A DNA stretch of 64,000 nt from Bacillota bacterium (GTDB lineage: Bacteria > Bacillota > Ch66): positions 1 to 64,000 of the forward strand of contig JABLXP010000008.1 of the NCBI GenBank assembly GCA_013178045.1, in the 5' to 3' direction. Of this stretch, positions 52,482 through 60,906 are shown piece after piece (position 1 is the first letter of the stretch; each line of letters starts with the position of its first letter). The position numbers and the translations under genes are program-made. The notes beneath the pieces are model-generated. The model was not told the origin of the DNA. It searched no databases and saw only the letters and a list, made by a program, of their open reading frames with translations.

Positions 52482-53312
52482 TTGATCCAGGTTATCGACC
52501 TGAGTTATCGTTATCGTCTGACTAGTGGAGAAGAGATCATCGCCTTGGACCAACTAAATCTCCAGATCCGGGAAGGGGAATTTATTGGTATTCTGGGACA
52601 GAATGGATCAGGAAAGTCAACCCTGGCCAGGCATTTAAACGCTTTACTTCTGCCAACTGAGGGTCAGGTTCTCGTAGATGGTCTTGATACGGCGGATAAA
52701 TCTGCCCTCTGGCAAATCCGGCAGCGGGTGGGAATGGTGTTTTCCAACCCCGATAACCAGTTGGTCGCCCCGGTAGTCGAAGAAGATGTGGCTTTTGGGC
52801 CGGAGAATCTGTCTTTGCCAAGAGATGAGATCAGGAAAAGGGTAGACGAGTCGCTAAAATGGACTGGTATGTCTGAATACAGAATGCGAGCTCCTCACTT
52901 GCTCTCCGGTGGCCAGCGGCAGCGGATCGCCATCGCGGGGGCCCTGGCCATGCGGCCCCGGTATCTGGTCTTGGACGAGCCGACCTCGATGCTTGATCCG
53001 AACGGCCGCAAAGAGGTTTTAGCCACTTTGCGGCGGCTCAACCGAGAGGCTGGGATGACGGTGATTTTAATCACTCATCACCTGGAAGAAGTCGTTGATC
53101 TGGAGCGACTGGTAGTGATTGACCAGGGTCGAGTCGTGATGGATGGTCCCCCACGGGAGGTGCTGACGCAAACGAAAGCTCTGCGGTCAATCTACCTGGA
53201 CGTTCCGCCCATGACAGAGATGGCTTATCTCCTGAGAAGAAAAGGCATTGACTTGCCAGCGAATATCTTAACCGTTGATGAGATGGTGGCTAGCTTATGT
53301 CGATTATTCTAG
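52482..53312 (+). CDS. ecfA1: ECF transporter ATPase EcfA1
   Basis: The 276-residue ABC ATPase powers energy-coupling-factor vitamin/metal import. Walker A GQNGSGKST, signature LSGGQRQR and Walker B YLVLDEPTS are complete. TTG 52482 (IQVIDLSYRYRL) follows GAGGGTGG; the TTG opening the frame at 52461 has no ribosome-binding site. It overlaps ecfA2 by 16 bases. The substrate-binding S component is not in the window, so the substrate cannot be named. Confidence 0.93.
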   Translation: MIQVIDLSYRYRLTSGEEIIALDQLNLQIREGEFIGILGQNGSGKSTLARHLNALLLPTEGQVLVDGLDTADKSALWQIRQRVGMVFSNPDNQLVAPVVEEDVAFGPENLSLPRDEIRKRVDESLKWTGMSEYRMRAPHLLSGGQRQRIAIAGALAMRPRYLVLDEPTSMLDPNGRKEVLATLRRLNREAGMTVILITHHLEEVVDLERLVVIDQGRVVMDGPPREVLTQTKALRSIYLDVPPMTEMAYLLRRKGIDLPANILTVDEMVASLCRLF

Positions 53313-54169
53313 AGAACGTTAGTTATACTTATATGCCCGGCACTCCGTATGAGTCTACTGCCTTGCAGGGGATCAACCTGACGATTGGCGAGCACGAAAT
53401 TCTGGGAATTATCGGGCCAACGGGTTCGGGTAAGTCTACGCTGGTTCAGCACATGAACGGATTGCTTAAACCGACTAGCGGCCGGGTTTACCTGGACGGA
53501 GTTTCAATCGGTGATTTGAAAGGCACGGAACTCAGACGAATCAGGCAGCAGGTGGGCCTGGTCTTTCAGTTTCCCGAACAACAATTGTTTGAAGAAACGG
53601 TTTTTAACGATATTGCTTTTGGACCGCGCAACCTGGGTGTTGACGAAGCCGAAGTAACCGAACGGGTCAAGTGGGCGATGAAACTGGTTGGTCTCAACTA
53701 CAATGACTTGCATCAGCGCTCACCTTTTGGGTTAAGCGGTGGGCAGATGCGGCGAGTGGCGATCGCGGGGGTGCTGGCGATGCGGCCGAAAGTTTTAATT
53801 CTGGACGAACCGACGGCCGGGCTGGATCCCCGGGGACGTGATGCGCTTTTACGCCAGATTCTGGCTCTGCGTGAGCAGCTAGGGATGACGGTTATTATTG
53901 TGTCACATCATATGGAGGAGGTCGCGTGCCTGACAGATCGGCTGGTCGTAATGCAGGCTGGGCAGATTATCCTTGATGGCTCACCCCGTGAAGTGTTCAG
54001 CCGTCCGGAAACATTGGAGCAGGTAGGGCTGGATATTCCTAGCGTGACCAGGCTCATGTTCAGGCTGCGGGAGTTGGGCTGGCCGGTGAATGCAGGGATT
54101 ACTCAGGTGAAAGAAGCCAGCCAGGAGATTCTGCAGGTGGTTATGAAGCGAGGTAAAAGTCGATGTTAA
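53297..54169 (+). CDS. ecfA2: ECF transporter ATPase EcfA2
   Basis: The 290-residue second ABC ATPase forms a heterodimer with EcfA1. Walker A GPTGSGKST, the VFQFPEQQLFEETV Q-loop segment, LSGGQMRR and VLILDEPTAG are present. It overlaps ecfA1 by 16 and ecfT by 7 bases, so the three subunits are co-translated. Confidence 0.94.
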   Translation: MSIILENVSYTYMPGTPYESTALQGINLTIGEHEILGIIGPTGSGKSTLVQHMNGLLKPTSGRVYLDGVSIGDLKGTELRRIRQQVGLVFQFPEQQLFEETVFNDIAFGPRNLGVDEAEVTERVKWAMKLVGLNYNDLHQRSPFGLSGGQMRRVAIAGVLAMRPKVLILDEPTAGLDPRGRDALLRQILALREQLGMTVIIVSHHMEEVACLTDRLVVMQAGQIILDGSPREVFSRPETLEQVGLDIPSVTRLMFRLRELGWPVNAGITQVKEASQEILQVVMKRGKSRC

Positions 54170-54975
54170 AAGACATTACCATTGGCCAGTATGTTCCCGG
54201 TGATTCGGCAGTCCATCGATTAGACCCCCGAACCAAAATCATTGCTACCGGCTTGCTGATGATGGCCCTGTTTATCCTGGAAGATAAGTTTGGCCTGTTT
54301 GTCTTGGGAGTGCTCTTGATTGGAGCACAGGTGGCGTCTGGATTGCCCCTGCGGATGATTCTCCGGGGCCTTAGGCCCTTGCTGATTATTCTCCTGATCG
54401 CTGTTCCGCTGCAGCTTTTTCTGACTCCGGGTCAGTCGCTCCTGTATCTGGGCCCTTTCACGATTACTGACCAGGGGCTGAGGTTGGCCGGATTACTTAT
54501 AGTACGGTTGATTTTTTTGATCATCCTGACTTCACTTTTAACCCTGACCACTTCGCCAATTGCTCTGACAGATGGCTTGGAGCGCCTGCTCACTCCCCTA
54601 AAGCGAATCCGCGTGCCGGCTCACGAACTGGCGATGATGACGACCATCGCGCTACGGTTCATTCCCATCTTCGCTGAAGAAGCAGAAAAAATCATCAAAG
54701 CCCAGAAGGCGCGGGGCGCGAATTTTGAGGGCGGCGGGGTCGTGCAGCGCGGCAAAAATCTGGTCGCTGTACTTGTCCCTTTGTTGGTGAGCGCTTTCCG
54801 CCGGGCCGAGGACCTGGCTCTGGCGATGGAGGCGAGATGCTACCAGGGAGGGGAAAAGCGGACTAGGTTATACCAGCCGCAGATGACAGGGCTTGACTAT
54901 CTGGTTATAGCCGTCAGCGGTTTGATGTGTGTTTATTCGATCCTAACCCGGGTTTGGCCAGGGATTCTTTGGTGA
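54163..54975 (+). CDS. ecfT: ECF transporter transmembrane subunit EcfT
   Basis: The 270-residue membrane scaffold has five to six hydrophobic segments and starts with the family-typical GQYVPGDSAVHRLDPRTK. Two coupling-helix regions carry Ala-Arg-Gly type motifs (KAQKARGANFEGG, then ALAMEARCY), which contact the ATPases. ATG 54163 overlaps ecfA2. This position after rplQ is standard in Firmicutes. Confidence 0.94.
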   Translation: MLKDITIGQYVPGDSAVHRLDPRTKIIATGLLMMALFILEDKFGLFVLGVLLIGAQVASGLPLRMILRGLRPLLIILLIAVPLQLFLTPGQSLLYLGPFTITDQGLRLAGLLIVRLIFLIILTSLLTLTTSPIALTDGLERLLTPLKRIRVPAHELAMMTTIALRFIPIFAEEAEKIIKAQKARGANFEGGGVVQRGKNLVAVLVPLLVSAFRRAEDLALAMEARCYQGGEKRTRLYQPQMTGLDYLVIAVSGLMCVYSILTRVWPGILW

Positions 54976-54986
54976 GGTGGTCAGAC

Positions 54987-55727
54987 GTGCGCTACCTGAA
55001 GATGACTTTGGAGTATGACGGCACCAACTATTACGGGTGGCAGCGACAGCCACAAGCTCACCGGCCAACCATCCAGCAGGTAGTGGAAGAGGTGCTGACC
55101 CGGGTGACGGGAAGCCCGGTAAAAGTCACGGCCGCCGGCCGTACCGATACGGGGGTGCATGCCCTGGGGCAGGTGATTAGTTTCTCAACTGTCTCCAGGA
55201 TCCCGCTAGATAAGTTCCCGATTGCGGTTAATACCCGCTTGCCAGCGGATATCCGCGTGCTGTCGGCGGAAGAAGTTGGGCCAGAGTTTAATGCCCGGTA
55301 TTCGGCGAAACAAAAGACGTACCGTTACCTTATCTACAATGCACCGATCTGCTCGGTTTTCTGGCGGAATTACGCGGCTTTTATCCCCTATGCGCTTGAG
55401 GTGCCGGCGATGCAGGAGACGGCCCAATGCTTTATTGGGACACACCATTTTGGGGGCTTCTGCGCAAGTGGCTCGGCGGTTAAGAACCTGGTGCGGACGG
55501 TCAGCCGGTGTGAAATCTGGACCAGGCCGCCGCTAATCGGGCTGGAGATTACCGCCGATGGCTTCTTGTACCACATGGTTCGCAACATCGTTGGCACTTT
55601 GTTAGAGGTTGGCCGGGGTAAGCTGAGCAGAGAAGAAGTGCTAAACATTATGGCCAGCGGCGACCGGACACAGGCGGGGCCGACGGCGCCGGCGGCTGGA
55701 TTATATTTAGTTCAGGTGGAATACTAA
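54987..55727 (+). CDS. truA: tRNA pseudouridine(38-40) synthase TruA
   Basis: The 246-residue enzyme isomerises U38-U40 in the anticodon arm. TLEYDGTNYYGWQRQ and AAGRTDTGVHALGQV (catalytic Asp in RTD) are diagnostic. GTG 54987 follows GTGAGGTGG, 11 bases after ecfT; the in-frame ATG at 54927 lies inside ecfT and is rejected. Confidence 0.95.
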   Translation: MRYLKMTLEYDGTNYYGWQRQPQAHRPTIQQVVEEVLTRVTGSPVKVTAAGRTDTGVHALGQVISFSTVSRIPLDKFPIAVNTRLPADIRVLSAEEVGPEFNARYSAKQKTYRYLIYNAPICSVFWRNYAAFIPYALEVPAMQETAQCFIGTHHFGGFCASGSAVKNLVRTVSRCEIWTRPPLIGLEITADGFLYHMVRNIVGTLLEVGRGKLSREEVLNIMASGDRTQAGPTAPAAGLYLVQVEY

Positions 55728-55747
55728 TTTTGATTGGCAGATCTTGC

Positions 55748-55776
55748 TTGACAGCCGTTCTGGGCTGGCGTATAAT
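55748..55776 (+). promoter_or_regulatory. Consensus promoter of rplM-rpsI
   Basis: TTGACA at 55748-55753, 17-base spacer, TATAAT at 55771-55776: a full match to the sigma-A consensus, 20 bases after truA. Confidence 0.9.
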
Positions 55777-55782
55777 ATCTAC

Positions 55783-55870
55783 GTCTGGGCTCTTTTGGTT
55801 GCCCTGGTTTTCTCAGCCCCGGGCTGGGGCGATAGAAAGAGTGCGCGGATAAGCTGGAAGAAACATGATT
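55783..55870 (+). promoter_or_regulatory. Leader of rplM-rpsI, possibly an L13-type autoregulatory leader
   Basis: The transcript leader contains two mutually exclusive hairpins: CAGCCC with GGGCTG (around 55814-55825), or GCCCC 55816-55820 with GGGGC 55826-55830. An L13-binding leader is known at this place in Firmicutes. I infer the type from position and hairpins only, having no covariance search. Confidence 0.4.
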
Positions 55871-55883
55871 AGGAGGGACTGCG

Positions 55884-56318
55884 GTGACTACCTATATGGC
55901 TAGCCCGAATAATATCGAGCGTAAATGGTACGTCATTGATGCGACGGACAAGACTTTAGGTCGACTGGCTACCGAAGTCGCCACCCTGTTAAGAGGAAAA
56001 CATAAACCCATCTACACACCGCATGTGGACACCGGCGACCATGTAATCGTCATCAATGCAGAAAAAGTTCGACTTACCGGCCGCAAGCTCAGTCAGAAAA
56101 AGTATGTCTACCACACGGGATATCCTGGCGGCCTGAAGACCATAGATTATCAAACTCTGCTGAAAACTAAACCAGAGCGAGCCATTGAGGCCGCCGTCAG
56201 GGGAATGATTCCTCACAATCGCTTGGGCAATAAGATGTTTAAGAAGCTGAAAGTATACCGGGGGAGTGACCATCCCCACCAGGCGCAAAAGCCGGAAGTC
56301 TGGGAATTAAGAGGTTAG
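55884..56318 (+). CDS. rplM: 50S ribosomal protein L13
   Basis: The 144-residue early-assembly L13 shows [10 protein letters not shown]-type sequence ([19 protein letters not shown]), [18 protein letters not shown] and the C-terminal [18 protein letters not shown]. The start is GTG at 55884, after AGGAGGGACTGCG. It is co-transcribed with rpsI. Confidence 0.96.
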   Translation: MTTYMASPNNIERKWYVIDATDKTLGRLATEVATLLRGKHKPIYTPHVDTGDHVIVINAEKVRLTGRKLSQKKYVYHTGYPGGLKTIDYQTLLKTKPERAIEAAVRGMIPHNRLGNKMFKKLKVYRGSDHPHQAQKPEVWELRG

Positions 56319-56345
56319 ATTCGCGGGGAAGGGAGGAAAGGTAAG

Positions 56346-56738
56346 TTGGCGCAAGTACAATACTATGGTACCGGACGTCGTAAAACTTCAGTCGCACGGG
56401 TCCGTTTGATTCCCGGCGAAGGAAAGATTCTCGTTAACGGGCGCCAGTTGAGCGAATACTTCGGTAAGCGGACCCTGGAGATGATTGTTAAGCAACCGCT
56501 TGAGCTCACCCAAACTGGAGGTCGGTTTGATGTTTTGGCCAATGTTCATGGCGGAGGAACTACTGGTCAGGCGGGTGCTATCCGACTAGGAATTGCCCGG
56601 GCGCTGCTGAAGGCTGACCTCGGTTTGAGGCCAATCCTGAGACGAGCTGGCTTCTTGACCCGCGACCCCCGGATGAAAGAGCGCCGGAAGTACGGTCTGA
56701 AAAAAGCCCGTAAAGCTCCACAATACTCCAAGCGTTAG
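56346..56738 (+). CDS. rpsI: 30S ribosomal protein S9
   Basis: The 130-residue S9 has [38 protein letters not shown] and the basic C-terminal tail ([12 protein letters not shown]) that reaches the P-site tRNA. TTG 56346 is the start, after GAAGGGAGG. A terminator follows. Confidence 0.96.
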   Translation: MAQVQYYGTGRRKTSVARVRLIPGEGKILVNGRQLSEYFGKRTLEMIVKQPLELTQTGGRFDVLANVHGGGTTGQAGAIRLGIARALLKADLGLRPILRRAGFLTRDPRMKERRKYGLKKARKAPQYSKR

Positions 56739-56749
56739 TTTATTAGAAG

Positions 56750-56795
56750 AGCACCTGGTAGTCTATCACAGCAATGCCGGGTGCTTGTTGTTTTT
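56750..56795 (+). terminator. Terminator of rplM-rpsI
   Basis: AGCACCTGG at 56750-56758 pairs with CCGGGTGCT at 56777-56785 (one wobble), followed by TGTTGTTTTT. Confidence 0.83.
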
Positions 56796-56808
56796 CCCCC
56801 TATTCCAT

Positions 56809-56840
56809 CATAAGTGTGGTACGAACGCATATGCATAGTA
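56809..56840 (+). promoter_or_regulatory. Possible sporulation-sigma promoter of cwlD
   Basis: CATAGTA at 56834-56840 fits the sigma-G -10 pattern CATnnTA, and ATA at 56809-56811 with CATATGCA 16 bases later partly fits a sigma-E promoter. No sigma-A promoter is apparent. cwlD is a sporulation gene in B. subtilis, which motivates the reading; the match is weak. Confidence 0.3.
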
Positions 56841-56871
56841 AAAGAATGGTGGTCAAGAGGGGGAGCATGAC

Positions 56872-57624
56872 TTGGTTTTCATTGAAGTTTACCGGATCCG
56901 GGTGCCAGTAGCCGTAGTGATGTTACTTATTACTGTAATGCTGACCGTGTGCTATCAGCACCTTCAGGCTGAATATAAGGTAGAAGCGATCAAAACCTTA
57001 GCATGGACCGTCGCGAACAAAGTCATCGTAATCGATCCCGGCCACGGAGGGATCGACCCTGGTGCAGTTGGACCTGGTGGAGGGCTGGAAAAGGACATTG
57101 CCCTGGCGATTTCCAAACGGTTGGCATTGACCTTAAGTCAGGCCGGCGCGGCGGTAATCATGACCAGGGAAACTGACCAGGACCTGAGCGATGCTAACAC
57201 CGGTTCTCTCCTGGAACGTAAGCGAGAAGACCTGGCCAGGCGAGTAGCCATCGCCAATGAGAGAAATGCTGACCTATTCATCAGCATTCACGTGAATAAG
57301 TTTCCTGGCTCAAAGTGGCGAGGGGCGCAGACCTTCTATCACCTGGAGAGCGAGAACAGCCGGCGACTGGCGGTGGCCATTCAAACAGAATTGGTTCATA
57401 ATCTAAAAAATACTGACCGAAAAGCCAAGGGAGATGCCTTTTATATCATGCGCAACACGGAGATGCCTGCCGTGACGGTTGAGGTAGGTTTTATTTCTAA
57501 CCCAGAAGAAGAACAATTATTGCAGGACCCACTGTACCAGAGCAAGGTCGCCTGGGCGATTTACGCGGGTATCGTACGCTACTATTCAGAAGAGGCAAAT
57601 GCGCGGACCAGTCGAAGTCCGTAG
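56872..57624 (+). CDS. cwlD: N-acetylmuramoyl-L-alanine amidase CwlD
   Basis: The 250-residue Amidase_3 enzyme takes part in making muramic-delta-lactam in spore cortex. One N-terminal membrane segment (about residues 9-26) precedes the catalytic domain. The zinc ligands are in VIDPGHGGIDPGA (His), the Glu of GLEKDIALAI, and FISIHVNKF (His); TVEVGFISNPEE holds the catalytic Glu. TTG 56872 follows AAGAGGGGGAG; the ATG at 56867 is in another frame and closes quickly. The position next to rpsI is common in spore formers. Confidence 0.92.
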   Translation: MVFIEVYRIRVPVAVVMLLITVMLTVCYQHLQAEYKVEAIKTLAWTVANKVIVIDPGHGGIDPGAVGPGGGLEKDIALAISKRLALTLSQAGAAVIMTRETDQDLSDANTGSLLERKREDLARRVAIANERNADLFISIHVNKFPGSKWRGAQTFYHLESENSRRLAVAIQTELVHNLKNTDRKAKGDAFYIMRNTEMPAVTVEVGFISNPEEEQLLQDPLYQSKVAWAIYAGIVRYYSEEANARTSRSP

Positions 57625-57689
57625 TATAATAACCTTTTCTTTACGTTGCATCTAAATACACAAAAGATTGAGATAGGAGGAACGCTCTA

Positions 57690-57899
57690 ATGACTATGCC
57701 ATTGGCAGGAATATGCATACTAGATCTGTCGCGTTTATTGCCGGGGCCATTCTTAAAGAGGAGAGTGCGTAATTCATGATGCTTAACCGCAACAAAAAGA
57801 GCATGAAGCTTAACCTGAGAACATACAGTTGAAGTGTTGAAGAGCCTTGGCTACAGCGACGGCCAGATTGAAGAATTCAAACGCTTAAAAGTTATATGA
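57690..57899 (+). pseudogene. Decayed CaiB/BaiF-type CoA-transferase
   Basis: A start ATG with ribosome-binding site ATAGGAGGAA opens TMPLAGICILDLSRLLPGPF, the characteristic N-terminus of family III CoA-transferases/acyl-CoA racemases. It ends after about 28 codons. A second fragment in another frame near 57776 reads LNRNKKSMKLNLRT, another conserved piece of that family. A third (57834-57899) reads EVLKSLGYSDGQIEEFKRL, the typical C-terminal helix. About 400 residues are reduced to three islands, so the gene suffered large internal deletions and frameshifts. The original substrate cannot be told. Confidence 0.8.
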
Positions 57900-57918
57900 T
57901 TATGATTATTGAAAGGAA

Positions 57919-57954
57919 AAAGGCACTAATCTTTTAAAAACAGGTAGTGCCTTT
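57919..57954. terminator. Bidirectional terminator after the pseudogene
   Basis: AAAGGCACTA at 57919-57928 pairs perfectly with TAGTGCCTTT at 57945-57954. On the plus strand CACTTTT follows. On the minus strand TTTTTCC follows, so leftward transcription would end here efficiently too. Confidence 0.7.
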
Positions 57955-58215
57955 CACTTTTCGGTTGTAAATAGTTGAACCGGAAGGACTGAGGATAAGC
58001 ACCATAAAGGGTAGAGCCAGGGTACCCAGGAACCCTTGAACAGTAAATAACGCCATCAACCAGGGATTCAGGTCATTGGTGGCAGTGATGATGCGGTAAC
58101 CTACAAACAACAGCGCTACGGAGAAATTGATCTCTAACCAAACCGAGGAGAAACACGTCGCGCCACGCCCGTTGTGCAGGTATTTGACCACCCTCTGGAT
58201 TTTTCTTGATGGCAC
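57934..58215 (-). CDS. Doubtful small membrane protein or gene remnant
   Basis: A leftward 93-codon frame from GTG 58215 has two hydrophobic stretches (about residues 27-43 and 53-78). It ends inside the hairpin at 57919-57954, whose minus-strand T-run would suit it. Against it: no ribosome-binding site before the GTG, no recognised family, and a neighbour that is a pseudogene. It may be a broken membrane-protein gene. Confidence 0.25.
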   Translation of the reverse strand: MPSRKIQRVVKYLHNGRGATCFSSVWLEINFSVALLFVGYRIITATNDLNPWLMALFTVQGFLGTLALPFMVLILSPSGSTIYNRKVKGTTCF

Positions 58216-58297
58216 TTATTGATTTTTAAATTTTACCTGAAATTTACGCCGGTTACATTTATTGATTAAATTCGCTGAAGCGGGTACCAATTCCTGT

Positions 58298-58326
58298 CTG
58301 ACATCTCTGGAAAATTAAGTTATTCT
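58298..58326 (+). promoter_or_regulatory. Probable promoter of the LigB-AMMECR1/radical SAM pair
   Basis: CTGACA at 58298-58303, 17-base spacer, TATTCT at 58321-58326. Start near 58333 leaves a leader of about 160 bases that contains a three-way junction. Confidence 0.55.
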
Positions 58327-58372
58327 GGAAGTATTTTGGGTTTCATGGCAGGGATATACACCATTGTAGAGA

Positions 58373-58447
58373 AGTATTAAATAACCGCAAACGCGGGTGG
58401 TTTTACCGGGTAGCGAGAGAAGAAACATTCTTCTGGTGGGGAATACT
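58373..58447 (+). promoter_or_regulatory. Candidate structured leader RNA (three-way junction)
   Basis: AGTATT at 58373-58378 pairs with AATACT at 58442-58447. Within it are CCGC/GCGG around AAAC (58385-58396) and AGAAGA/TCTTCT around AACAT (58418-58434). The result is a closed three-way junction about 35 bases before the ribosome-binding site. It matches no riboswitch class I know; c-di-GMP-I and purine types were considered and do not fit. Confidence 0.35.
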
Positions 58448-58492
58448 AGAGAAAATGGTTTAAAAATACACCAGCCTAAAGGGGGGTTAAGA

Positions 58493-59899
58493 ATGGGCGA
58501 AATAGTCTTCGCGGCGATTGTTCCCCATCCGCCAATCATGATCCCGGCGGTTGGAGGAAGGGAAGTGACTAATGTTCAACAAAGCGTAAAGGCGATGGAG
58601 AAACTGGCCGAACAGTTACTGGCTGTCCAGCCCGATACGCTAGTTTTTGTTACTCCACATGGGACGGTGTTTCAGGACGCGGTTAGTCTCACCACTGTCC
58701 CCCAACTGCGCGGAGATCTAAGAGAATTTGGCGCCGGCACGGTCAGCTTTCAGTTTCCTAACGACCTGGAACTGGTGCCGGCGATAACCCGTCAGGCGAT
58801 GGAGGACAACCTGCCTGTCGTGGGCATTAACGAGCGTCTGGCGCGGGACTATCGGGTGCGCACAGAGCTTGACCACGGGATTATGGTTCCCCTGTATTTC
58901 TTTCAGCGGGCCGGGATTAACCCGACTCTGGTCGCAATCTCGATTGGCCTACTGCCTTTTGAAGACCTGTTTGCCTTTGGGGTGGCTGTCCAGAAGGCTG
59001 TGCACCAGAGCGGAAAAAAGGTAGCGGTAATTGCCAGTGGTGATATGTCCCACCGTCTGACGAAAGATGCCCCGGCGGGCTATCATCCGCAAGGGAAAGA
59101 ATTTGACCGACGAATCAAAGAATGCGTTGAACAGGGTGATATCAAAGGGATTATTAATATCCCGCAAGACCTGGCGGAAAAAGCGGGAGAATGCGGGCTA
59201 CGGTCAATCATCATCGCCTGGGGAGCACTGGATGGCTACATGGTCCAGCCTGAAGTGTATTCCTATGAGGGACCATTTGGGGTAGGGTACCTGGTGGCCA
59301 ATTTAAACCCCCAACAACCCGGGGCCGCCCCGGCTCTCCTGCCCGAGCTGATGGCGGAAAGAAACCGGCTCGTCCAGGAGAGGCGCCAGAAAGAATCTAT
59401 GCTGGTGCGGTTAGCCCGGGAGAGCCTGGAGCATTACGTGAGAACGGGAGAACGCTTGCCAACTCCTGCCGAAATTCCGTCTGAACTGCGGCGTCGGGCT
59501 GGGGTGTTCGTATCGATCAAGAAACACGGCCAACTGCGGGGTTGCATCGGAACGATTGCGCCAACGCAACCGAATTTATTCCACGAAATTGTCGAGAACG
59601 CCATCAGTGCCGGGGTTGGCGACCCACGGTTTAGGCCGGTGGGACCAGAAGAGCTGGGCGATCTGGTGTATTCAGTTGACGTCTTGCAAGAGCCAGAACC
59701 CATTCAGTCCATCGACCAACTTGACCCGTTGCGCTATGGGGTGATTGTCCGGCGGGGGAGGCGCTCGGGTCTCTTATTGCCTAATTTGGAAGGGATTGAT
59801 TCGGCCGAGGAGCAAGTGGCGATTGCCAAGCGGAAGGCGGGAATTGCTCCTGATGAACCAGTCGAATTGTCTCGGTTTGAGGTTGTTCGGTATACCTAG
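58493..59899 (+). CDS. LigB/Memo-like and AMMECR1 fusion protein (AmmeMemoRadiSam system A)
   Basis: The 468-residue protein joins two domains. Residues 1-275 resemble class III extradiol dioxygenase LigB/Memo proteins, with possible metal ligands in VPHPP (H12), TPHG (H56), LDHG (H128) and GDMSH (H187). Residues about 300-468 are an AMMECR1 domain with the invariant LRGCIGT (348-354). ATG 58493 follows AAAGGGGGG; the upstream frame lacks a ribosome-binding site. The radical SAM partner follows after 8 bases. The reaction of this system is not known to me. The known three-protein set is here reduced to two genes by the fusion. Confidence 0.88.
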   Translation: MGEIVFAAIVPHPPIMIPAVGGREVTNVQQSVKAMEKLAEQLLAVQPDTLVFVTPHGTVFQDAVSLTTVPQLRGDLREFGAGTVSFQFPNDLELVPAITRQAMEDNLPVVGINERLARDYRVRTELDHGIMVPLYFFQRAGINPTLVAISIGLLPFEDLFAFGVAVQKAVHQSGKKVAVIASGDMSHRLTKDAPAGYHPQGKEFDRRIKECVEQGDIKGIINIPQDLAEKAGECGLRSIIIAWGALDGYMVQPEVYSYEGPFGVGYLVANLNPQQPGAAPALLPELMAERNRLVQERRQKESMLVRLARESLEHYVRTGERLPTPAEIPSELRRRAGVFVSIKKHGQLRGCIGTIAPTQPNLFHEIVENAISAGVGDPRFRPVGPEELGDLVYSVDVLQEPEPIQSIDQLDPLRYGVIVRRGRRSGLLLPNLEGIDSAEEQVAIAKRKAGIAPDEPVELSRFEVVRYT

Positions 59900-59907
59900 G
59901 AGGTTGT

Positions 59908-60906
59908 ATGGAGAAAGCCCTTTACTATCAGAACAAACCAGATCAGGTTGTTCAATGCAGCTTGTGCCCCAGAGAGTGTGTAATTGCCCCTGAGCGGGTT
60001 GGTGTGTGCCGGGTGCGATTAAACCGAGACGGTGTCCTGTATACACGGAACTATGGCCAGTGTTCATCCTGGGCGGTGGACCCGATCGAAAAAAAGCCCC
60101 TCTACCACTTTTTCCCCGGCCACGATGTATTTTCCATCGGCACGGTGGGGTGTAGCTTCCGCTGTCAATTCTGTCAGAACTGGCAGATCGCCCAGGCAGA
60201 ACCGGTGACCGTGACTTTATCCCCGGCGGAGGTGGTTGACTATACCCTGAAGGTGAAAAAGAGAAACCCCCAGTGCATTGGGATTGCCTATACTTACTCT
60301 GAACCACTGGTCTGGTACGAGTTTGTGCTGGCCACGGCTAAGCTGGCGCAGGCCACTGGCCTGAAGAACGTGCTGGTGACCAATGGCTACATCCAGGAAA
60401 AGCCACTGGCAGAACTGCTCCCGTATATTGATGCCTTGAATATAGACGTCAAGGGGTTTACCCCAGAGTTTTATCGCCGCCTGTGCGGCGGTGAACTAAA
60501 ACCGGTGCTAAAAACAGCGGAAATAGCCCGGCAGCACTGCCACGTCGAGATTACCACCTTACTTATTCCTGGTTTGAATGATACCACGGGAGAACTAAAA
60601 GAACTGGTGGCCTGGGTTTACAGCCTGGGGCCGGAAACGCCATTACACTTCTCGCGGTACTATCCCAACTATAAACTGGAGCTTGAGCCAACCCCGCTAG
60701 CGACTCTCCACCGTGCCCGGGAACTGGCTAAAGAAAAGTTGTATTACGTTTATCTGGGAAATGTGATTGGCGATGAACATAGCAGCACTTTCTGTCCGCA
60801 ATGCCGCCACTTATTAATCAGACGCAGTGGCTACCACGTTGAACTGGTCGGCTTGCGTGGTCGGACCTGTGCCACCTGTGGGCGGGAGATAGAGGTCATT
60901 ATTTAA
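59908..60906 (+). CDS. amrS: AmmeMemoRadiSam system radical SAM enzyme
   Basis: The 332-residue radical SAM protein has the [4Fe-4S] motif GCSFRCQFC (C82, C86, C89). It also has an N-terminal cysteine set (C17, C20, C24, C34) and two C-terminal CxxC pairs (CPQC and CATC), which suggests extra metal sites. It resembles the PflA-like enzymes labelled AmmeMemoRadiSam system radical SAM enzyme. The ATG follows TAGGAGG, 8 bases after the AMMECR1 fusion gene, so the two are surely co-expressed. Substrate unknown. Confidence 0.9.
   Translation: MEKALYYQNKPDQVVQCSLCPRECVIAPERVGVCRVRLNRDGVLYTRNYGQCSSWAVDPIEKKPLYHFFPGHDVFSIGTVGCSFRCQFCQNWQIAQAEPVTVTLSPAEVVDYTLKVKKRNPQCIGIAYTYSEPLVWYEFVLATAKLAQATGLKNVLVTNGYIQEKPLAELLPYIDALNIDVKGFTPEFYRRLCGGELKPVLKTAEIARQHCHVEITTLLIPGLNDTTGELKELVAWVYSLGPETPLHFSRYYPNYKLELEPTPLATLHRARELAKEKLYYVYLGNVIGDEHSSTFCPQCRHLLIRRSGYHVELVGLRGRTCATCGREIEVII

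Noticed and set aside
58373-58447. Assignment of the leader to a c-di-GMP-I or purine riboswitch
   Set aside because: The junction and hairpins are suggestive but the conserved core sequences of those classes are absent, so I left it unassigned.
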